Shown: piece after piece, positions 54,806-64,000 of the stretch
How positions within the stretch are numbered: position 1 is the stretch's first letter
Layout: every line of letters begins with the position of its first letter
NCBI GenBank assembly: GCA_033032865.1
Contig: JAWHQI010000004.1
Span: 22,116,001-22,180,000 of the forward strand
From: Dactylorhiza incarnata
Lineage: Eukaryota; Streptophyta; Magnoliopsida; Asparagales; Orchidaceae
Direction of reading: 5' to 3'
DNA: 64,000 bases
Position numbers and translations under genes: made by a program
Notes under the pieces: generated by a model
What the model was told of the DNA's origin: nothing
Database searches by the model: none
Seen by the model: the letters and a program-made list of their open reading frames with translations, nothing else

Positions 54806-55729
54806 ATGGCTTCCAGCTCCAAAGCTCGAAAGAGTACTTCGGAAGATGCACATACTTCATATCAAGTTTTTCCGGGGGTGGAGAAGGCTATTGTTGGAAT
54901 AGCGAAGTATGTAGAGTTTGAGTCACCAAAGGACGATCATATTTATGATCGGCTTGCGAACGCAGGTATAATTTCAATAATCACACCAGAGGGGTTTTCT
55001 TCCTTTTTCATTCGTGAATTTTATAACCATTTGGAAGACCCAAATTTTACTGAATTGGATGGCGGTGTGAGATCAAAGATCCAAGGTCAACATGTGGAAA
55101 TAACACATGTTGATCTTCGAGAGGAATTTGGACTAGTGATGAGTGAGAATATGCCTGATATAGTGGAAAATTATCGAAAGGATAGAGATTGGACCCTTGT
55201 AAACATGAGTTTACATGGAAATCAAAAAAAGACTCTTACCACTGAAGTTACCTCACTTACTCCGGATGTGTTCTTAGTCCAAGATATATTAAGGAATTCA
55301 GTGATGTTGAAGAGTGGAGACACAAGAAGCATTACGGCTCAGTTGACCCTCTTTACATATTATATTATGGAGGATGAGCTTTTTGATGTGGCGGACTTCA
55401 TACTCTCCCAGATTAGATATGCATATAGATTAATGCATCCAAGATGGGTGAAGGTTCATACGCTGCCAATGGGGGCGGTAATACAGCGTGTACTCTATAA
55501 GAAGTATGGATGGATAGTGCAATATGCTTATTTGGATGATTGTTACTCGGAAATATATTATACGGGTTCAATGAAGGTGAAGAAGCCGCAGAGAAAAGCT
55601 CATCCGGGGATTGAGATTAGAGAGCCGACCATTTCTAGGGCAGGATCACTACGAGAGTCCATTGATGATTTGCGTGATTCATTAGAGGATCACAAGAGGG
55701 AAGTGAAGAAGGACCGTAGTCGAATGTAG
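54806..55729 (+). CDS. Cop4 antisense gene: plant transposon-protein type
   Basis: 307 codons from ATG 54806 (MASSSKARKSTSED), directly after a splice acceptor, to TAG 55727-55729. The same frame stays open 44 codons further, with a basic end, to TGA 55862. The protein has FFIREFYNHL, VRSKIQGQHVEI, an EEFGL segment, LTPDVFLVQDIL, a Y-x-M-E helix and HTLPMGAVIQRVLYKKYGW. These are features I associate with the 'putative plant transposon protein' family and with the sense-strand extra ORFs of Cop1 and Cop3. A charged coiled coil ends it. It lies opposite to gag-pol, converging on pol. Function unknown; nuclear action is a guess. Confidence 0.7.
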   Translation: MASSSKARKSTSEDAHTSYQVFPGVEKAIVGIAKYVEFESPKDDHIYDRLANAGIISIITPEGFSSFFIREFYNHLEDPNFTELDGGVRSKIQGQHVEITHVDLREEFGLVMSENMPDIVENYRKDRDWTLVNMSLHGNQKKTLTTEVTSLTPDVFLVQDILRNSVMLKSGDTRSITAQLTLFTYYIMEDELFDVADFILSQIRYAYRLMHPRWVKVHTLPMGAVIQRVLYKKYGWIVQYAYLDDCYSEIYYTGSMKVKKPQRKAHPGIEIREPTISRAGSLRESIDDLRDSLEDHKREVKKDRSRM

Positions 55730-55945
55730 AAATTTATGAAGTTTCTCGTCAAAGGTCTGAAGTTGAAACCAACTCCGGAGGAAGAGGCCGAATGGCAAGT
55801 TCCGGACGAAGAACCGCCACGCCAATCGGTGAGGCGAACTCGCCGTGGCAAAGCCGTGAGATGAGGACCTTCAGAAGATTGTCCAGAGAGCAGCGGGGCT
55901 GGTTATGAAGATTCAGAGTAATTTTATGTTGCTGCTGCTGCTGGG

Positions 55946-55990
55946 CGATGTCGGAAAATTCTGACATCCACTGTCGCCTGGGCGACAGTG
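55946..55990 (+). repeat. Palindrome module after the Cop4 antisense gene
   Basis: GATGTCGGAA with TTCTGACATC (55948-55969), then CTGTCGCCTGGGCGACAG (55971-55988). It lies about 220 bp after the TAG and 230 bp before the end of pol, between two converging genes. From 55991 to 56217 the sequence is T-rich with no feature. Confidence 0.8.
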
Positions 55991-56217
55991 AACTTCTTTA
56001 GATTTCTGTTTTTATTTAAAGAACTTGATCCTTAATTTTGTTCTACTGTTTTTATGTGAACAATATTGATGTAATATTAATGATGTTGAATTTTTGTTAA
56101 GTCCTTTGAAATTTTTTGTTTTGATTTTTAGAATTTTGGCTTTTTGTTTTTACATTGTTTATGTTTTGTGATAATAATATTTTTTTTTTATTTTATAGGT
56201 TTTAAATTGTGATATAT

Positions 56218-59200
56218 TCATTGTGAAATGTCTAGAATGCCCAATTCTAACCTAAGCATAGAAAAACGGGAATCCAGTAACGGCTTAGTGAATATATCCG
56301 CTAGTTGATTTTCCGTGCCTATAAAGTTGATTTTTATATTACCCTTCTTAATGTGATCCCTTATAAAATGATGTCGGACGTCTATATGCTTAGATCTAGA
56401 ATGTAATACGGGATTGTTTGTTAAGTCTATAGCACTTTTATTATCACACTTTAATTCTACACTACTTTGTTGTATGCCAAAATCTTCTAACGTTTGGGAC
56501 ATCCAAAGTGCTTGGGCACAACAACTACCTAGTGCAATATATTCGGCCTCAGTAGTTGAGAGGGCAACAGAATTCTGTTTCCTACTCGACCATGAAATAA
56601 GTGAAGGGCTGATAAAGTGACAAGTGCCACTAGTGCTTTTCCTATCTAAGGAACATCCCGCATAATCCGAATCCGAAAAACCATGCAAAATAAAAGAATC
56701 ATTATGTGGATACCATAAACCTAATTTTGATGTTCCAATGAGATATCTACAAATACGTTTCACCGCTTTTAAATGTGACTCTTTAGGATTAGCTTGAAAT
56801 CTAGCACATAAACAAACGGCAAACATAATATCAGGTCTAGATGCGGTTAAGTACAATAAAGACCCTATCATACTTCTATAAAGGGTTTGTTCAATTGAAA
56901 CACCACTTTCATCTTTTCCTAATTTTAGTGAAGTACTCATAGGAGTGTTTGCATGCTTAAGGTTTTCAAATCCAAATCTTTTTAACATATCATGAATATA
57001 TTTGGTTTGACATATAAAAATTCCATCATGTTTTTGTGTAATTTGGAAACCTAGAAAATATGAAAGTTCTCCAACCATACTCATTTCAAATTCATTTTTC
57101 ATAATTTGAACTACTTCATTACACAACTCTTCATTAGTGGCTCCAAAAATAATATCATCAACATAAATTTGTAAAATAACTAAATCATGATTAATTTGCT
57201 TAATGAAGAGTGTAGAATCAGCACTTCCAATTATATAATCGTGCTTTAACAAATATTGAGTTAATCGATCATACCAAGCACGAGGCGCTTGTTTTAATCC
57301 ATAAAGCGCTTTATCTAACTTATAAACATAATTTGGATATTTCTCATTTATAAAGCCAGGGGGTTGTTCTACATAAACTTCTTCTTTTATATACCCGTTT
57401 AAAAATGCGGTTTTGACATACATTTGATATAATTTAAATCTTTTAAAACAAGCAAATGCAAGAAATATTCTAACCGCTTCTAATCTTGCTACGGGTGCAA
57501 AAGTTTCATCAAAATCTACCCCTTCAATTTGTGCATAACCTTTTGCAACTAATCTGGCTTTATTTCTAACAATTCTAGATTCATTATCCATTTTATTTTT
57601 AAAAATCCACTTAACACCAACTACATGACGATTTTTTGGTCGTTCTACAAGATTCCAAACCTTATTACGTTCAAATTGATTAAGTTCTTCATTCATAGCT
57701 AAAAACCAAAATTCATCATTTAAAGCGGTGGAAACATCTTTTGGTTCTATTTCAGAAACAAAATAAAGGTTTGAAAATAAAACATGTAGTGATGAACGAG
57801 TACTAACCCCTTTTTGCGGATCCCCAATGATAAGCTCCTTTGGATGATCCTTTGAGAATCTCAAATCACTTGGAGGCACATATCCTTCTCTTTCTTCTTC
57901 TTCTCTATCTTCTTCTCCTCTTTCTTCTTCTCTTTCTTCTTCTTTTTCTTCTTCATTTTCTCCAAGTTCTTCTTCATCATTCTCCACCAATGGAAGGGGT
58001 TCATCTTCTTTTCCTGTAATTTTCTTTTCTACACATGAAGCAAACTCATCAAACCTAACATGAATCGATTCTTCAACTATTTTTGTTTTTTTATTAAAAA
58101 TCCTATAAGCTTTACTAGTTGAAGAATAGCCAATAAAAATACCTTCATCACATTTTTCATCAAATTTTCCTAAGGAATCTTTAGAATTTAAAATAAAACA
58201 TTTACAACCAAAAACTTTGAAATAAGAAACATTTGGTTTTTTACTAAATATTAATTCATAAGGAGTTAATTTTAAAATAGGGCGAAGCATTACTCTATTA
58301 ATTACATAACATGCCATGCTAACCGCTTCAGCCCATAAAGATTTTGGTAATTTAAATTCAGATAACATCGTACGGGCTAACTCTTGAAGAGTTCTATTTT
58401 TCCTCTCCACTACACCATTTTGCTGTGGTGTGCGTGGAGCGAAAAATTCATGTTTAATTCCTAACTCCGTACAAAAAGAAATAAACTTTTCATTTTCAAA
58501 TTCTCCTCCATGATCCGATCGTATGCGTTTAATTTTAAACTCAAATTCATTTTGGATACGCAAACATAATTTTGAAAATTCTGAAAATGCATCGGATTTG
58601 GAGGTTAAAAATAAAGTCCAACAAAAACGAGAATAATCATCAATCAATACAAATGTGTATTTTCTACCTCCTAAGCTAGAAATTCCAATTGGCCCAAATA
58701 AATCCATATGAATTAATTGAAGTGGCCTAGTGGTAGAAATAATGTTTTTACTTTTGAAAGATGATTTTGAAAATTTTCTTTTTTGACAAGGCACACATAG
58801 TGAAGAAGATAAATTTCCATTTAGCAAAGGTAAACCTTTAATTAATTTATCTTTTGAAAGTTTTGAAATTAACTTGGCACTAGCATGTCCAAGTCGCCTA
58901 TGCCATAAGTCTAATTCATCATTTTTTGATAAAAAACATTTTAAAGTAGAATTTGAAAAATCAAGAAATTTAATCATATATACATTATGACATCTAGGTG
59001 CGGTAAAAACAATTTCATTTGTTTTGGAATTAATAATTTTGCACAAATTTGTAGAAGATTCAAATAAAACATTTAAACCCTTATCACATAATTGACTAAT
59101 AGAAATCAAATTATGCTTTAATCCTTCTACAAATAAAACATTTGAAATTGAAAAATTTTCGTTACCCACAACACCGATGTCGATGATTTTTCCTTTTCCA

Positions 59201-59334
59201 TTGTCACCGAATGTAACAACTCCTCCTTTCTTCATCTCCAGGCTAAGGAACTTCTCTTTATTGCCCGTCATGTGCTTTGAACAACCCGAGTCCAAGTACC
59301 ACACGTCTTCTTTGTCCTTAGCCTGCCAACACAC
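56218..59334 (-). CDS. Cop4 pol: protease, integrase, reverse transcriptase, RNase H
   Basis: 1038 codons open in the gag frame, directly after the TAG at 59335. Protease DSG at residues 15-17; integrase zinc finger ([16 protein letters not shown], about residues 145-190); integrase core with [15 protein letters not shown] and NGVVERKN, all three acidic residues present. RT from about residue 550. In motif A, normally [10 protein letters not shown], the catalytic Asp reads Tyr ([10 protein letters not shown], codon 57418-57420); YVDDI is intact. RNase H has [18 protein letters not shown] and ADIFTKPL. The polyprotein would process itself and copy and integrate the element, but RT is probably inactive. 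Confidence 0.9.
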   Translation of the reverse strand: MCWQAKDKEDVWYLDSGCSKHMTGNKEKFLSLEMKKGGVVTFGDNGKGKIIDIGVVGNENFSISNVLFVEGLKHNLISISQLCDKGLNVLFESSTNLCKIINSKTNEIVFTAPRCHNVYMIKFLDFSNSTLKCFLSKNDELDLWHRRLGHASAKLISKLSKDKLIKGLPLLNGNLSSSLCVPCQKRKFSKSSFKSKNIISTTRPLQLIHMDLFGPIGISSLGGRKYTFVLIDDYSRFCWTLFLTSKSDAFSEFSKLCLRIQNEFEFKIKRIRSDHGGEFENEKFISFCTELGIKHEFFAPRTPQQNGVVERKNRTLQELARTMLSEFKLPKSLWAEAVSMACYVINRVMLRPILKLTPYELIFSKKPNVSYFKVFGCKCFILNSKDSLGKFDEKCDEGIFIGYSSTSKAYRIFNKKTKIVEESIHVRFDEFASCVEKKITGKEDEPLPLVENDEEELGENEEEKEEEREEERGEEDREEEEREGYVPPSDLRFSKDHPKELIIGDPQKGVSTRSSLHVLFSNLYFVSEIEPKDVSTALNDEFWFLAMNEELNQFERNKVWNLVERPKNRHVVGVKWIFKNKMDNESRIVRNKARLVAKGYAQIEGVDFDETFAPVARLEAVRIFLAFACFKRFKLYQMYVKTAFLNGYIKEEVYVEQPPGFINEKYPNYVYKLDKALYGLKQAPRAWYDRLTQYLLKHDYIIGSADSTLFIKQINHDLVILQIYVDDIIFGATNEELCNEVVQIMKNEFEMSMVGELSYFLGFQITQKHDGIFICQTKYIHDMLKRFGFENLKHANTPMSTSLKLGKDESGVSIEQTLYRSMIGSLLYLTASRPDIMFAVCLCARFQANPKESHLKAVKRICRYLIGTSKLGLWYPHNDSFILHGFSDSDYAGCSLDRKSTSGTCHFISPSLISWSSRKQNSVALSTTEAEYIALGSCCAQALWMSQTLEDFGIQQSSVELKCDNKSAIDLTNNPVLHSRSKHIDVRHHFIRDHIKKGNIKINFIGTENQLADIFTKPLLDSRFSMLRLELGILDISQ

Positions 59335-61266
59335 CTAGAAAGAAGAGGTGAGTAAAGATCTGGTTACCAAAGTGGTTCCACCCATAGTATAGGTAGAAGC
59401 CTTAGGTACCCAGATTTGTTTGATTTTACTTTTTCCTTCTTTCCAGCAAGAGTCCGTAGTGTGACCAAATCTATTGCATTTGGCACATGTAATGTATTTA
59501 GAAGAGTATAATATTTCTGGACTTTTACTGGATGAGGATGCAGTATTTGATATTTCATTAATTTTAGAATTTTTAAGAGTGAATTTTCTGGACTTTTCAC
59601 TGTCGCCGACGACAGTGGTTGTCGCCGGGCGACAGCTTCCAGATGTGTATCCGAGCCCAAACCTTCCAGATCCATGGCGTTGGTATCCTAAGATCATATC
59701 CAGTGATCTTCGGCCCATTCCAAATTTTTTCATGGCTAGTATTAAGTCATGAATCTGGTTTCTCATTTTTGTATTCTCGGATACTAGATTTACGCATCTA
59801 CGTTCAAAACATTTCTTTCCCTCATGGACTTTTGAAATTGAAGATTTCAGATCTCTCTCTAAAATCTCATTCTTTTTAGTAAGTACTTTTATTGTAGAAT
59901 GAGATTTGGAAAGAGATTCTTCAAGTTCATTAATTTTTCCCAAAAAGTGATCACACTCTTGGCAAGAAATATCTCTTTTTCCAATAGTCTTAATTTCATT
60001 TAACAATTTTTTGTTTTCTTTAAGTAAAATTCCATTTTCAGATTTTAGAAGATCATTATCTTTTAAACTTTTTTCAAAAAATTTGAAAGTCTTTAAAAAT
60101 TCAGAAAATAATTCATCATAGGTTGGAGGAGTTACCTCAGTGTCGCTTTGGACACTGCAATCGTCATCAGATATGACGCTCTTTCCCATTAAGCATATGT
60201 TGGCCTCCTCTTCTTTAGTTGAGTCGGAACTGCTTGCATCCTCAGAAGTAGTATCATCCCAGGTTTCCGCCTTCAACACTTTCTTCGATCCTTTGTGCTT
60301 CTTTTCTTTAAGTTCTTTCAGGTACTTTGGACACTTGCTTCGGATGTGTCCTAGCTTCTTGCAGTGATAGCACTCCGGTGGCGGTCTCTCTTCCTCCTCA
60401 TCGCCTTCTTTCCCTTTTTTCTTCCTAAAGGTCTCCTTCTTAAAATACTTCTTAAACGAATTCCTTCTCTCCGGATTTTTCATAAATTTTCTAAACTTTT
60501 TAACAAATAAGCTCTCCTCATCTTCTTCATCCTCCTCAGAATCACTAGTTTCTTCCTTCTTAGATTTTAGAGCCAATCCCTTCTTCCTTGGCTCCATATA
60601 CTCTTGTTGTTGAATTTTTAATTCAACTTCATGAGTTTTCAAATTCCCAATGAGGCTCTCCAATTTTAAAGTCTTAAGATCATGTGACTCGGAAATTGCA
60701 GTCACTTTAGGATTGAACTTCGGGGGAAGTGATCTTAAAATTTTTCTTACCAAATCTCGATTTGAGAACACCTTTCCTAGCACCTTTGAGTCGTTCACGA
60801 TTTTTGTGAATCGTGTGTACATCGTATCAACCTCTTCATCTACCTCCATTTTGAACCTTTCAAATTCAGACTCCAGTTGAAATAGCTTTGAATCCTTTAC
60901 CTGCGAAGTACCTTCATGAGTGATTTCTAATAAATTCCAAATTTCAAATGCAGTATTACAAGCACAAACTCTATTAAATTCAGTGCGATCTAGTGCGCAA
61001 AATAAAGCATTCATGGTTTTTGCGTTGTTCTTACATTTTAATTTATCGTTGTCATCCCACTTGTCTTTGGGCTTATCCATGGTTACATCTCCTACAACAA
61101 ATGTTGGAGAAGTGTAACTAGATTCTACCATATTCCAGACTTCTATATCTAGCGCAATTAGAAAACAACGCATACGTGTTTTCCAATAATTATAGTCTGT
61201 GCCCGTGAATAAAGGTGGTCTACTTATGCCTTGCCCCTCAACGAACGCATGATCGTTGTGCGCCAT
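59335..61266 (-). CDS. Cop4 gag
   Basis: 643 codons from ATG 61266 (MAHNDHAFVEGQ) to TAG 59335-59337. N-terminal PPLFTGTDYNYWKTRMR, copia gag core to about residue 220, acidic and basic linkers, CCHC knuckle at residues 300-313, coiled coil (about 410-530), and a second knuckle at residues 594-607. Pol follows in the same frame with no gap. In most copia elements gag and pol are one frame. The TAG is therefore either a recent CAG-to-TAG change or a readthrough stop. The next bases (GTGTGT) do not fit the known CARYYA readthrough signal. Confidence 0.9.
   Translation of the reverse strand: MAHNDHAFVEGQGISRPPLFTGTDYNYWKTRMRCFLIALDIEVWNMVESSYTSPTFVVGDVTMDKPKDKWDDNDKLKCKNNAKTMNALFCALDRTEFNRVCACNTAFEIWNLLEITHEGTSQVKDSKLFQLESEFERFKMEVDEEVDTMYTRFTKIVNDSKVLGKVFSNRDLVRKILRSLPPKFNPKVTAISESHDLKTLKLESLIGNLKTHEVELKIQQQEYMEPRKKGLALKSKKEETSDSEEDEEDEESLFVKKFRKFMKNPERRNSFKKYFKKETFRKKKGKEGDEEEERPPPECYHCKKLGHIRSKCPKYLKELKEKKHKGSKKVLKAETWDDTTSEDASSSDSTKEEEANICLMGKSVISDDDCSVQSDTEVTPPTYDELFSEFLKTFKFFEKSLKDNDLLKSENGILLKENKKLLNEIKTIGKRDISCQECDHFLGKINELEESLSKSHSTIKVLTKKNEILERDLKSSISKVHEGKKCFERRCVNLVSENTKMRNQIHDLILAMKKFGMGRRSLDMILGYQRHGSGRFGLGYTSGSCRPATTTVVGDSEKSRKFTLKNSKINEISNTASSSSKSPEILYSSKYITCAKCNRFGHTTDSCWKEGKSKIKQIWVPKASTYTMGGTTLVTRSLLTSSF
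59598..59636 (-). repeat. Palindromes inside Cop4 gag
   Basis: CACTGTCGCCGACGACAGTG (59598-59617) and TTGTCGCCGGGCGACAGC (59619-59636) lie in the reading frame near the second knuckle, where Cop1 and Cop3 also carry their own words. Confidence 0.8.
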
Positions 61267-61302
61267 TACTCCCGGTGGTAAAACCGTTTTGGAGTAACCT
61301 AC

Positions 61303-61314
61303 GCTCTGATACCA
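61303..61314 (-). other. Cop4 primer-binding site
   Basis: The minus strand reads TGGTATCAGAGC, initiator Met type, 2 bp inside the 5' LTR. Confidence 0.9.
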
Positions 61315-61316
61315 CT

Positions 61317-62607
61317 TGTTGGATCGTGTGACGCCCTTAGAGGGGGGGGGGGGGGGGGGAGGTGAATAAGGGTGTGTTTAAAAATATAATTTTTACTTAA
61401 TAATTTTTTAGACAAATTTTACTTTACTAAAAAGGTTACTTATAAATAATATTAAACCAATATAATTGTTGTATTTAACCAAACACAAATTTCTAAGATA
61501 AAGATTTAAGCAAACAAAATTGCAATTAGTGAAAAGAGCATAATTATATTAATCAATAAATTTGCATACAATAGAAATGATCTTAACAATGCTTTAGATC
61601 AAGGCACAATGATGATAATAAAAATACAATAATTTTGGTTTACCAATCCTTCTCCCAAGGATCGGAAGGCTATCGCTTGTCTCTCCCAAGACCAAGCGCA
61701 AGCCTATCCTCTAGATCTTCCCAAGATCTAGACGTAGCACACAAGGCCACGATTTCCCACCAAGCCTCGCAAGGACTTGGACGCTCCGCACAAGGAAGCG
61801 ATTTTCCCCTAAGCCGCACAAGGACTTAGACGCCGGACGCAAAACGACGATTTCTCTACCAATACAAAATGAAAAAGTATGTGAATGAAAATACAATATG
61901 AAAAGAACAACTCCCTAGAAGATCAGATCTCTGAATGGATTGTTGAAGCCTCGAGATGACCGATGATGTAGAAGCACGCCCGATCTCGTCTTCAATCTTC
62001 AATCCTTCTTTGCACAAATGGGAGTTGAGGAGGTTCTGGAGCTCTCTGGTTCGTATGCACTCAGGAAGGGACTGGAATTCTCAAAAGCTTGGAATGCATG
62101 AACCAAAGGAACCAATTTATAGAAATTCACTGTCGCCTGGGCGACAGTGACTGTCGGAATTTTCCGACAGTGCTAAACTGCCGCTGGAGTGCCGTCGTGG
62201 GTGGAGTCGTGGGCAGTTGGTGTAACCGTCGAGCTGTCGCCTGGGCGACATCGATGTCGGAATTTCCGACAGTGCAAAACTGCCGGTCGTGGGTGAAGAC
62301 GTGGGCAGTTGTTGTAACCGCCGAGCTGTCGCCTGGGCGACATCGCTGTCGGAATTCCGACAGCGCAAAACTGTCTTTCGTCGATCTGCCGTGGAGGGAA
62401 GTAGTTGTAACTTCTCTGCTGTCGCCTGGGCGACAGTGGCTGTCGGAATTTTCCAACAGTGAAATTTTCCCACATTCAATTTTAGCTCTAGCAGCAATGT
62501 GAACATCTCATACCTGTTATCTGCACACCATTAATGAAAATAGAATCAAATACAAAAGGGAGTTTGTTATTATCAAACCGGAGGAGTGCAAAACGCATGC
62601 TCCAACA
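61317..62607 (-). repeat. Cop4 5' LTR
   Basis: 1291 bp; longer than the 3' LTR mainly by the G tract at about 61340-61358. Followed outside by CATGT. It supplies the element's own promoter. Confidence 0.95.
62114..62172 (-). promoter_or_regulatory. Core promoter in the Cop4 5' LTR
   Basis: Minus strand: the TCGGAA palindrome (about 62151-62171), the GCC palindrome with perfect 10-bp arms (62128-62149), 6 bp, then TATAAATT (62114-62121). In the 3' LTR the arm has one changed base (CGACAATG). The layout equals that of the antisense gene promoter at 54110-54165. Confidence 0.75.
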
Positions 62608-62612
62608 CATGT

Positions 62613-63077
62613 TTGACTCTATGTTCCACTCTGGGCTGTACTGAAGGTTACGATCTCGGTTCCACTGCAGCAATAGGTGTCGGGGCCACATCAGAAGTAT
62701 GAGTAGTAGGTTGTGTAACACGTCCTGGCAGATTATTAATCATCTCAAAGACCGCTTCGGCGACTAATCTAATCATCTTAGCAGAAGTAGTGGTTGCTGG
62801 TACCTCAGCAAACGCACTACTTTTAGCAGTGTTACGGGGTAAGACTGCCCCGTACCACTTCTAGTCACCAATAATCGTGTAATACACAATTTAGTGGTCG
62901 AAAACATAGCAACAAATAAGCAAGGAACTCTCAGGTTCCACAAACAAGCATGTTTTTCATTCATTAGTGAACATTCTTATTAGTTTTTTATCGATTTGGG
63001 TGAACGCATATCACGTGCACACCACCCCTTAAAAGCAATTCAGCCTCAAATTCGCTAAACTACAGATCAACACCTAT
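62613..63077 (-). pseudogene. TekD gag, N-terminal end and leader
   Basis: The sequence continues TekD gag beyond Cop4 and lines up with TekB at about 28770-29160, for example around AATACACAATTTAGTG. No long frame remains. Confidence 0.6.
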
Positions 63078-63089
63078 AGTCCGATACCA
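63078..63089 (-). other. TekD primer-binding site
   Basis: The minus strand reads TTGGTATCGGACT; TGGTATC matches initiator Met tRNA, with one change in the following bases. Confidence 0.65.
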
Positions 63090-63092
63090 AAT

Positions 63093-64000
63093 TGTTACAC
63101 CCGCCAGTACAAACAATATGACAATAGGTCCGACCGGGACCCCACACCATATTGAACACACTAGGTAGATGTTAATAAGCTGATAACAAAATAGAGACTA
63201 CACAAGAGTATCACAAGCGTGAGTGGAATCATTTAATAACATTACTTTAAAAATTGTGCATTATCCTAGGAATGAAACAATACAAAGTTATGGCCTTGAG
63301 GCCTTACATTTAAACAATGTATCTAACTCGAAGCATACTTCAACACGTTGGCCGGTAATATAAGGAAAGCAGTAAAACGGATGTTGGCCTTCAAGGGCCA
63401 ACACAGCATATGGCTTCAGCCCGCTACTTTCTGCTTGGCTCACCAGAACCTGCACCAACATCCAATAAAAGGTAAACGAGGGTCTTCTATGAGCTGACCA
63501 CAAACCGTGTAATGATCCCACCCCCTGCCATCTAGCCGACTCAAGGGCGTGTCACCACAAATCCTGCAAGTAATCCATACATGCAACATGTAATCAAATA
63601 AAGAAAGTGCAACTACACTACACGGGGTGAGGTTTCAAGCACAATCAATCTTCTAGGTTGAGAATCAAAGTAAAGGGAACCTAGGTATGCACATGATGTT
63701 GGTTGGGCTCACCCGGTAGATTCCCACAACCACCTAAGCAACTGCATGAGGCTAATGCCACATCAATCCACATCAAATCCACCCTAAGTAACACAAACTT
63801 ATGTGGGAAAAGAGATTTTTGGCCAGTCTAGATAAACACCTTCCACGACCTCTCCCAAGATCACACGGTGTACAAGAAGTTGGCACCTCTCATCGATCGG
63901 CATAGAAATGGGTTTGGTTCAGCTTTGCCCGTACTCTAGTCATCGTGATCTACTGCACTACGCGGGTACGACTTTGCCTCATCCTGTAAGGGTTTAACAC
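63093..64000 (-). repeat. TekD 5' LTR, cut by the window end
   Basis: Begins TGTTACACCCGCC and follows the 3' LTR (42878 on) closely, including the GGTCCGACCGGGACC and TCTTCTAGGTTGAG segments. Confidence 0.9.

Larger units (their letters stand above)
51486..62607 (-). mobile_element. Cop4: SIRE-like Ty1/copia element with an antisense gene
   Basis: LTRs 51486-52762 and 61317-62607, target duplication CATGT (51481-51485 and 62608-62612), 11.1 kb, minus strand. gag and pol are uninterrupted except for one TAG between them. Between pol and the 3' LTR lies a spliced gene on the plus strand. LTRs are nearly identical apart from a long G tract. It is the youngest-looking and most complete element here. 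Confidence 0.96.
42878..64000 (-). mobile_element. TekD: Tekay/Del-type Ty3/gypsy element with two insertions
   Basis: Minus strand: 5' LTR from 63093 (leaving the window), gag, protease, RT, RNase H, integrase, chromodomain, 3' LTR 42878-44933. A solo LTR (45765-47851) splits the integrase, and Cop4 (51486-62607) splits gag. The coding parts carry many stops. The chromodomain and the order PR-RT-RH-INT place it in the chromoviruses. Confidence 0.9.

Noticed and set aside
59335..59340. Standard readthrough signal after the gag TAG
   Set aside because: The following bases GTGTGT do not match CARYYA, so readthrough cannot be claimed from sequence alone.

Overview
The window is intergenic DNA from a seed plant with a large, repeat-rich genome. 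I see no host gene, rRNA or tRNA. Almost all of it is nested LTR retrotransposons: Ty1/copia elements of the SIRE/Maximus type, Ty3/gypsy chromoviruses of the Tekay/Del type, and Tat-type gypsy elements. The plant assignment rests on initiator-Met-type primer sites, Tekay chromodomains, Tat gag and plant-specific extra ORFs. The species cannot be told.

Layout of the left half. CopA (copia, +, enters from the left, 3' LTR 787-2414) lies in TatF, a Tat-type gypsy element whose 3' part is split into 2415-6206 and 21399-22647. TatF carries two spliced antisense genes. Cop1 (copia, -, 6207-21398, TSD TCCTC) is inserted in TatF. CopB (pol-less copia, -, 8384-12496, TSD CACCT) is inserted in Cop1. 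TatF abuts Cop2 (copia, +, 22648-25878, 3' part only). Cop2 lies against TekB (Tekay gypsy, -, about 25879-31977), whose LTR carries a Harbinger-like DNA transposon (29929-31010).

Layout of the right half. After about 1.4 kb of unassigned AT-rich DNA (31978-33356) comes TatC (Tat gypsy gag-PR, +, 33357-42877), split by Cop3 (copia, +, 33738-41199, TSD ACTCC; gag and an extra ORF, no pol). TatC is cut by TekD (Tekay gypsy, -, 42878 to beyond the window). TekD contains a solo Tekay LTR (45765-47851, TSD ATCTG) and Cop4 (copia, -, 51486-62607, TSD CATGT). Cop4 is the most complete element. It has gag and pol in one frame separated by a single TAG, plus a 307-codon gene on the opposite strand with its own TATA box, palindromes and predicted intron.

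The main observation is a shared architecture. Each family has its own CpG-rich palindromic word, arrayed in the upstream (U3) part of its LTR. In several families the same word recurs before the promoter of the extra ORF, inside its introns, or near the 3' end of gag. In Cop4 one two-palindrome cassette sits 5-6 bp upstream of the TATA box of both the LTR and the antisense gene, in opposite orientations. My inference is that these are family-specific regulatory sites, possibly read by an element-encoded protein, as in the VANC anti-silencing proteins of Arabidopsis VANDAL transposons.
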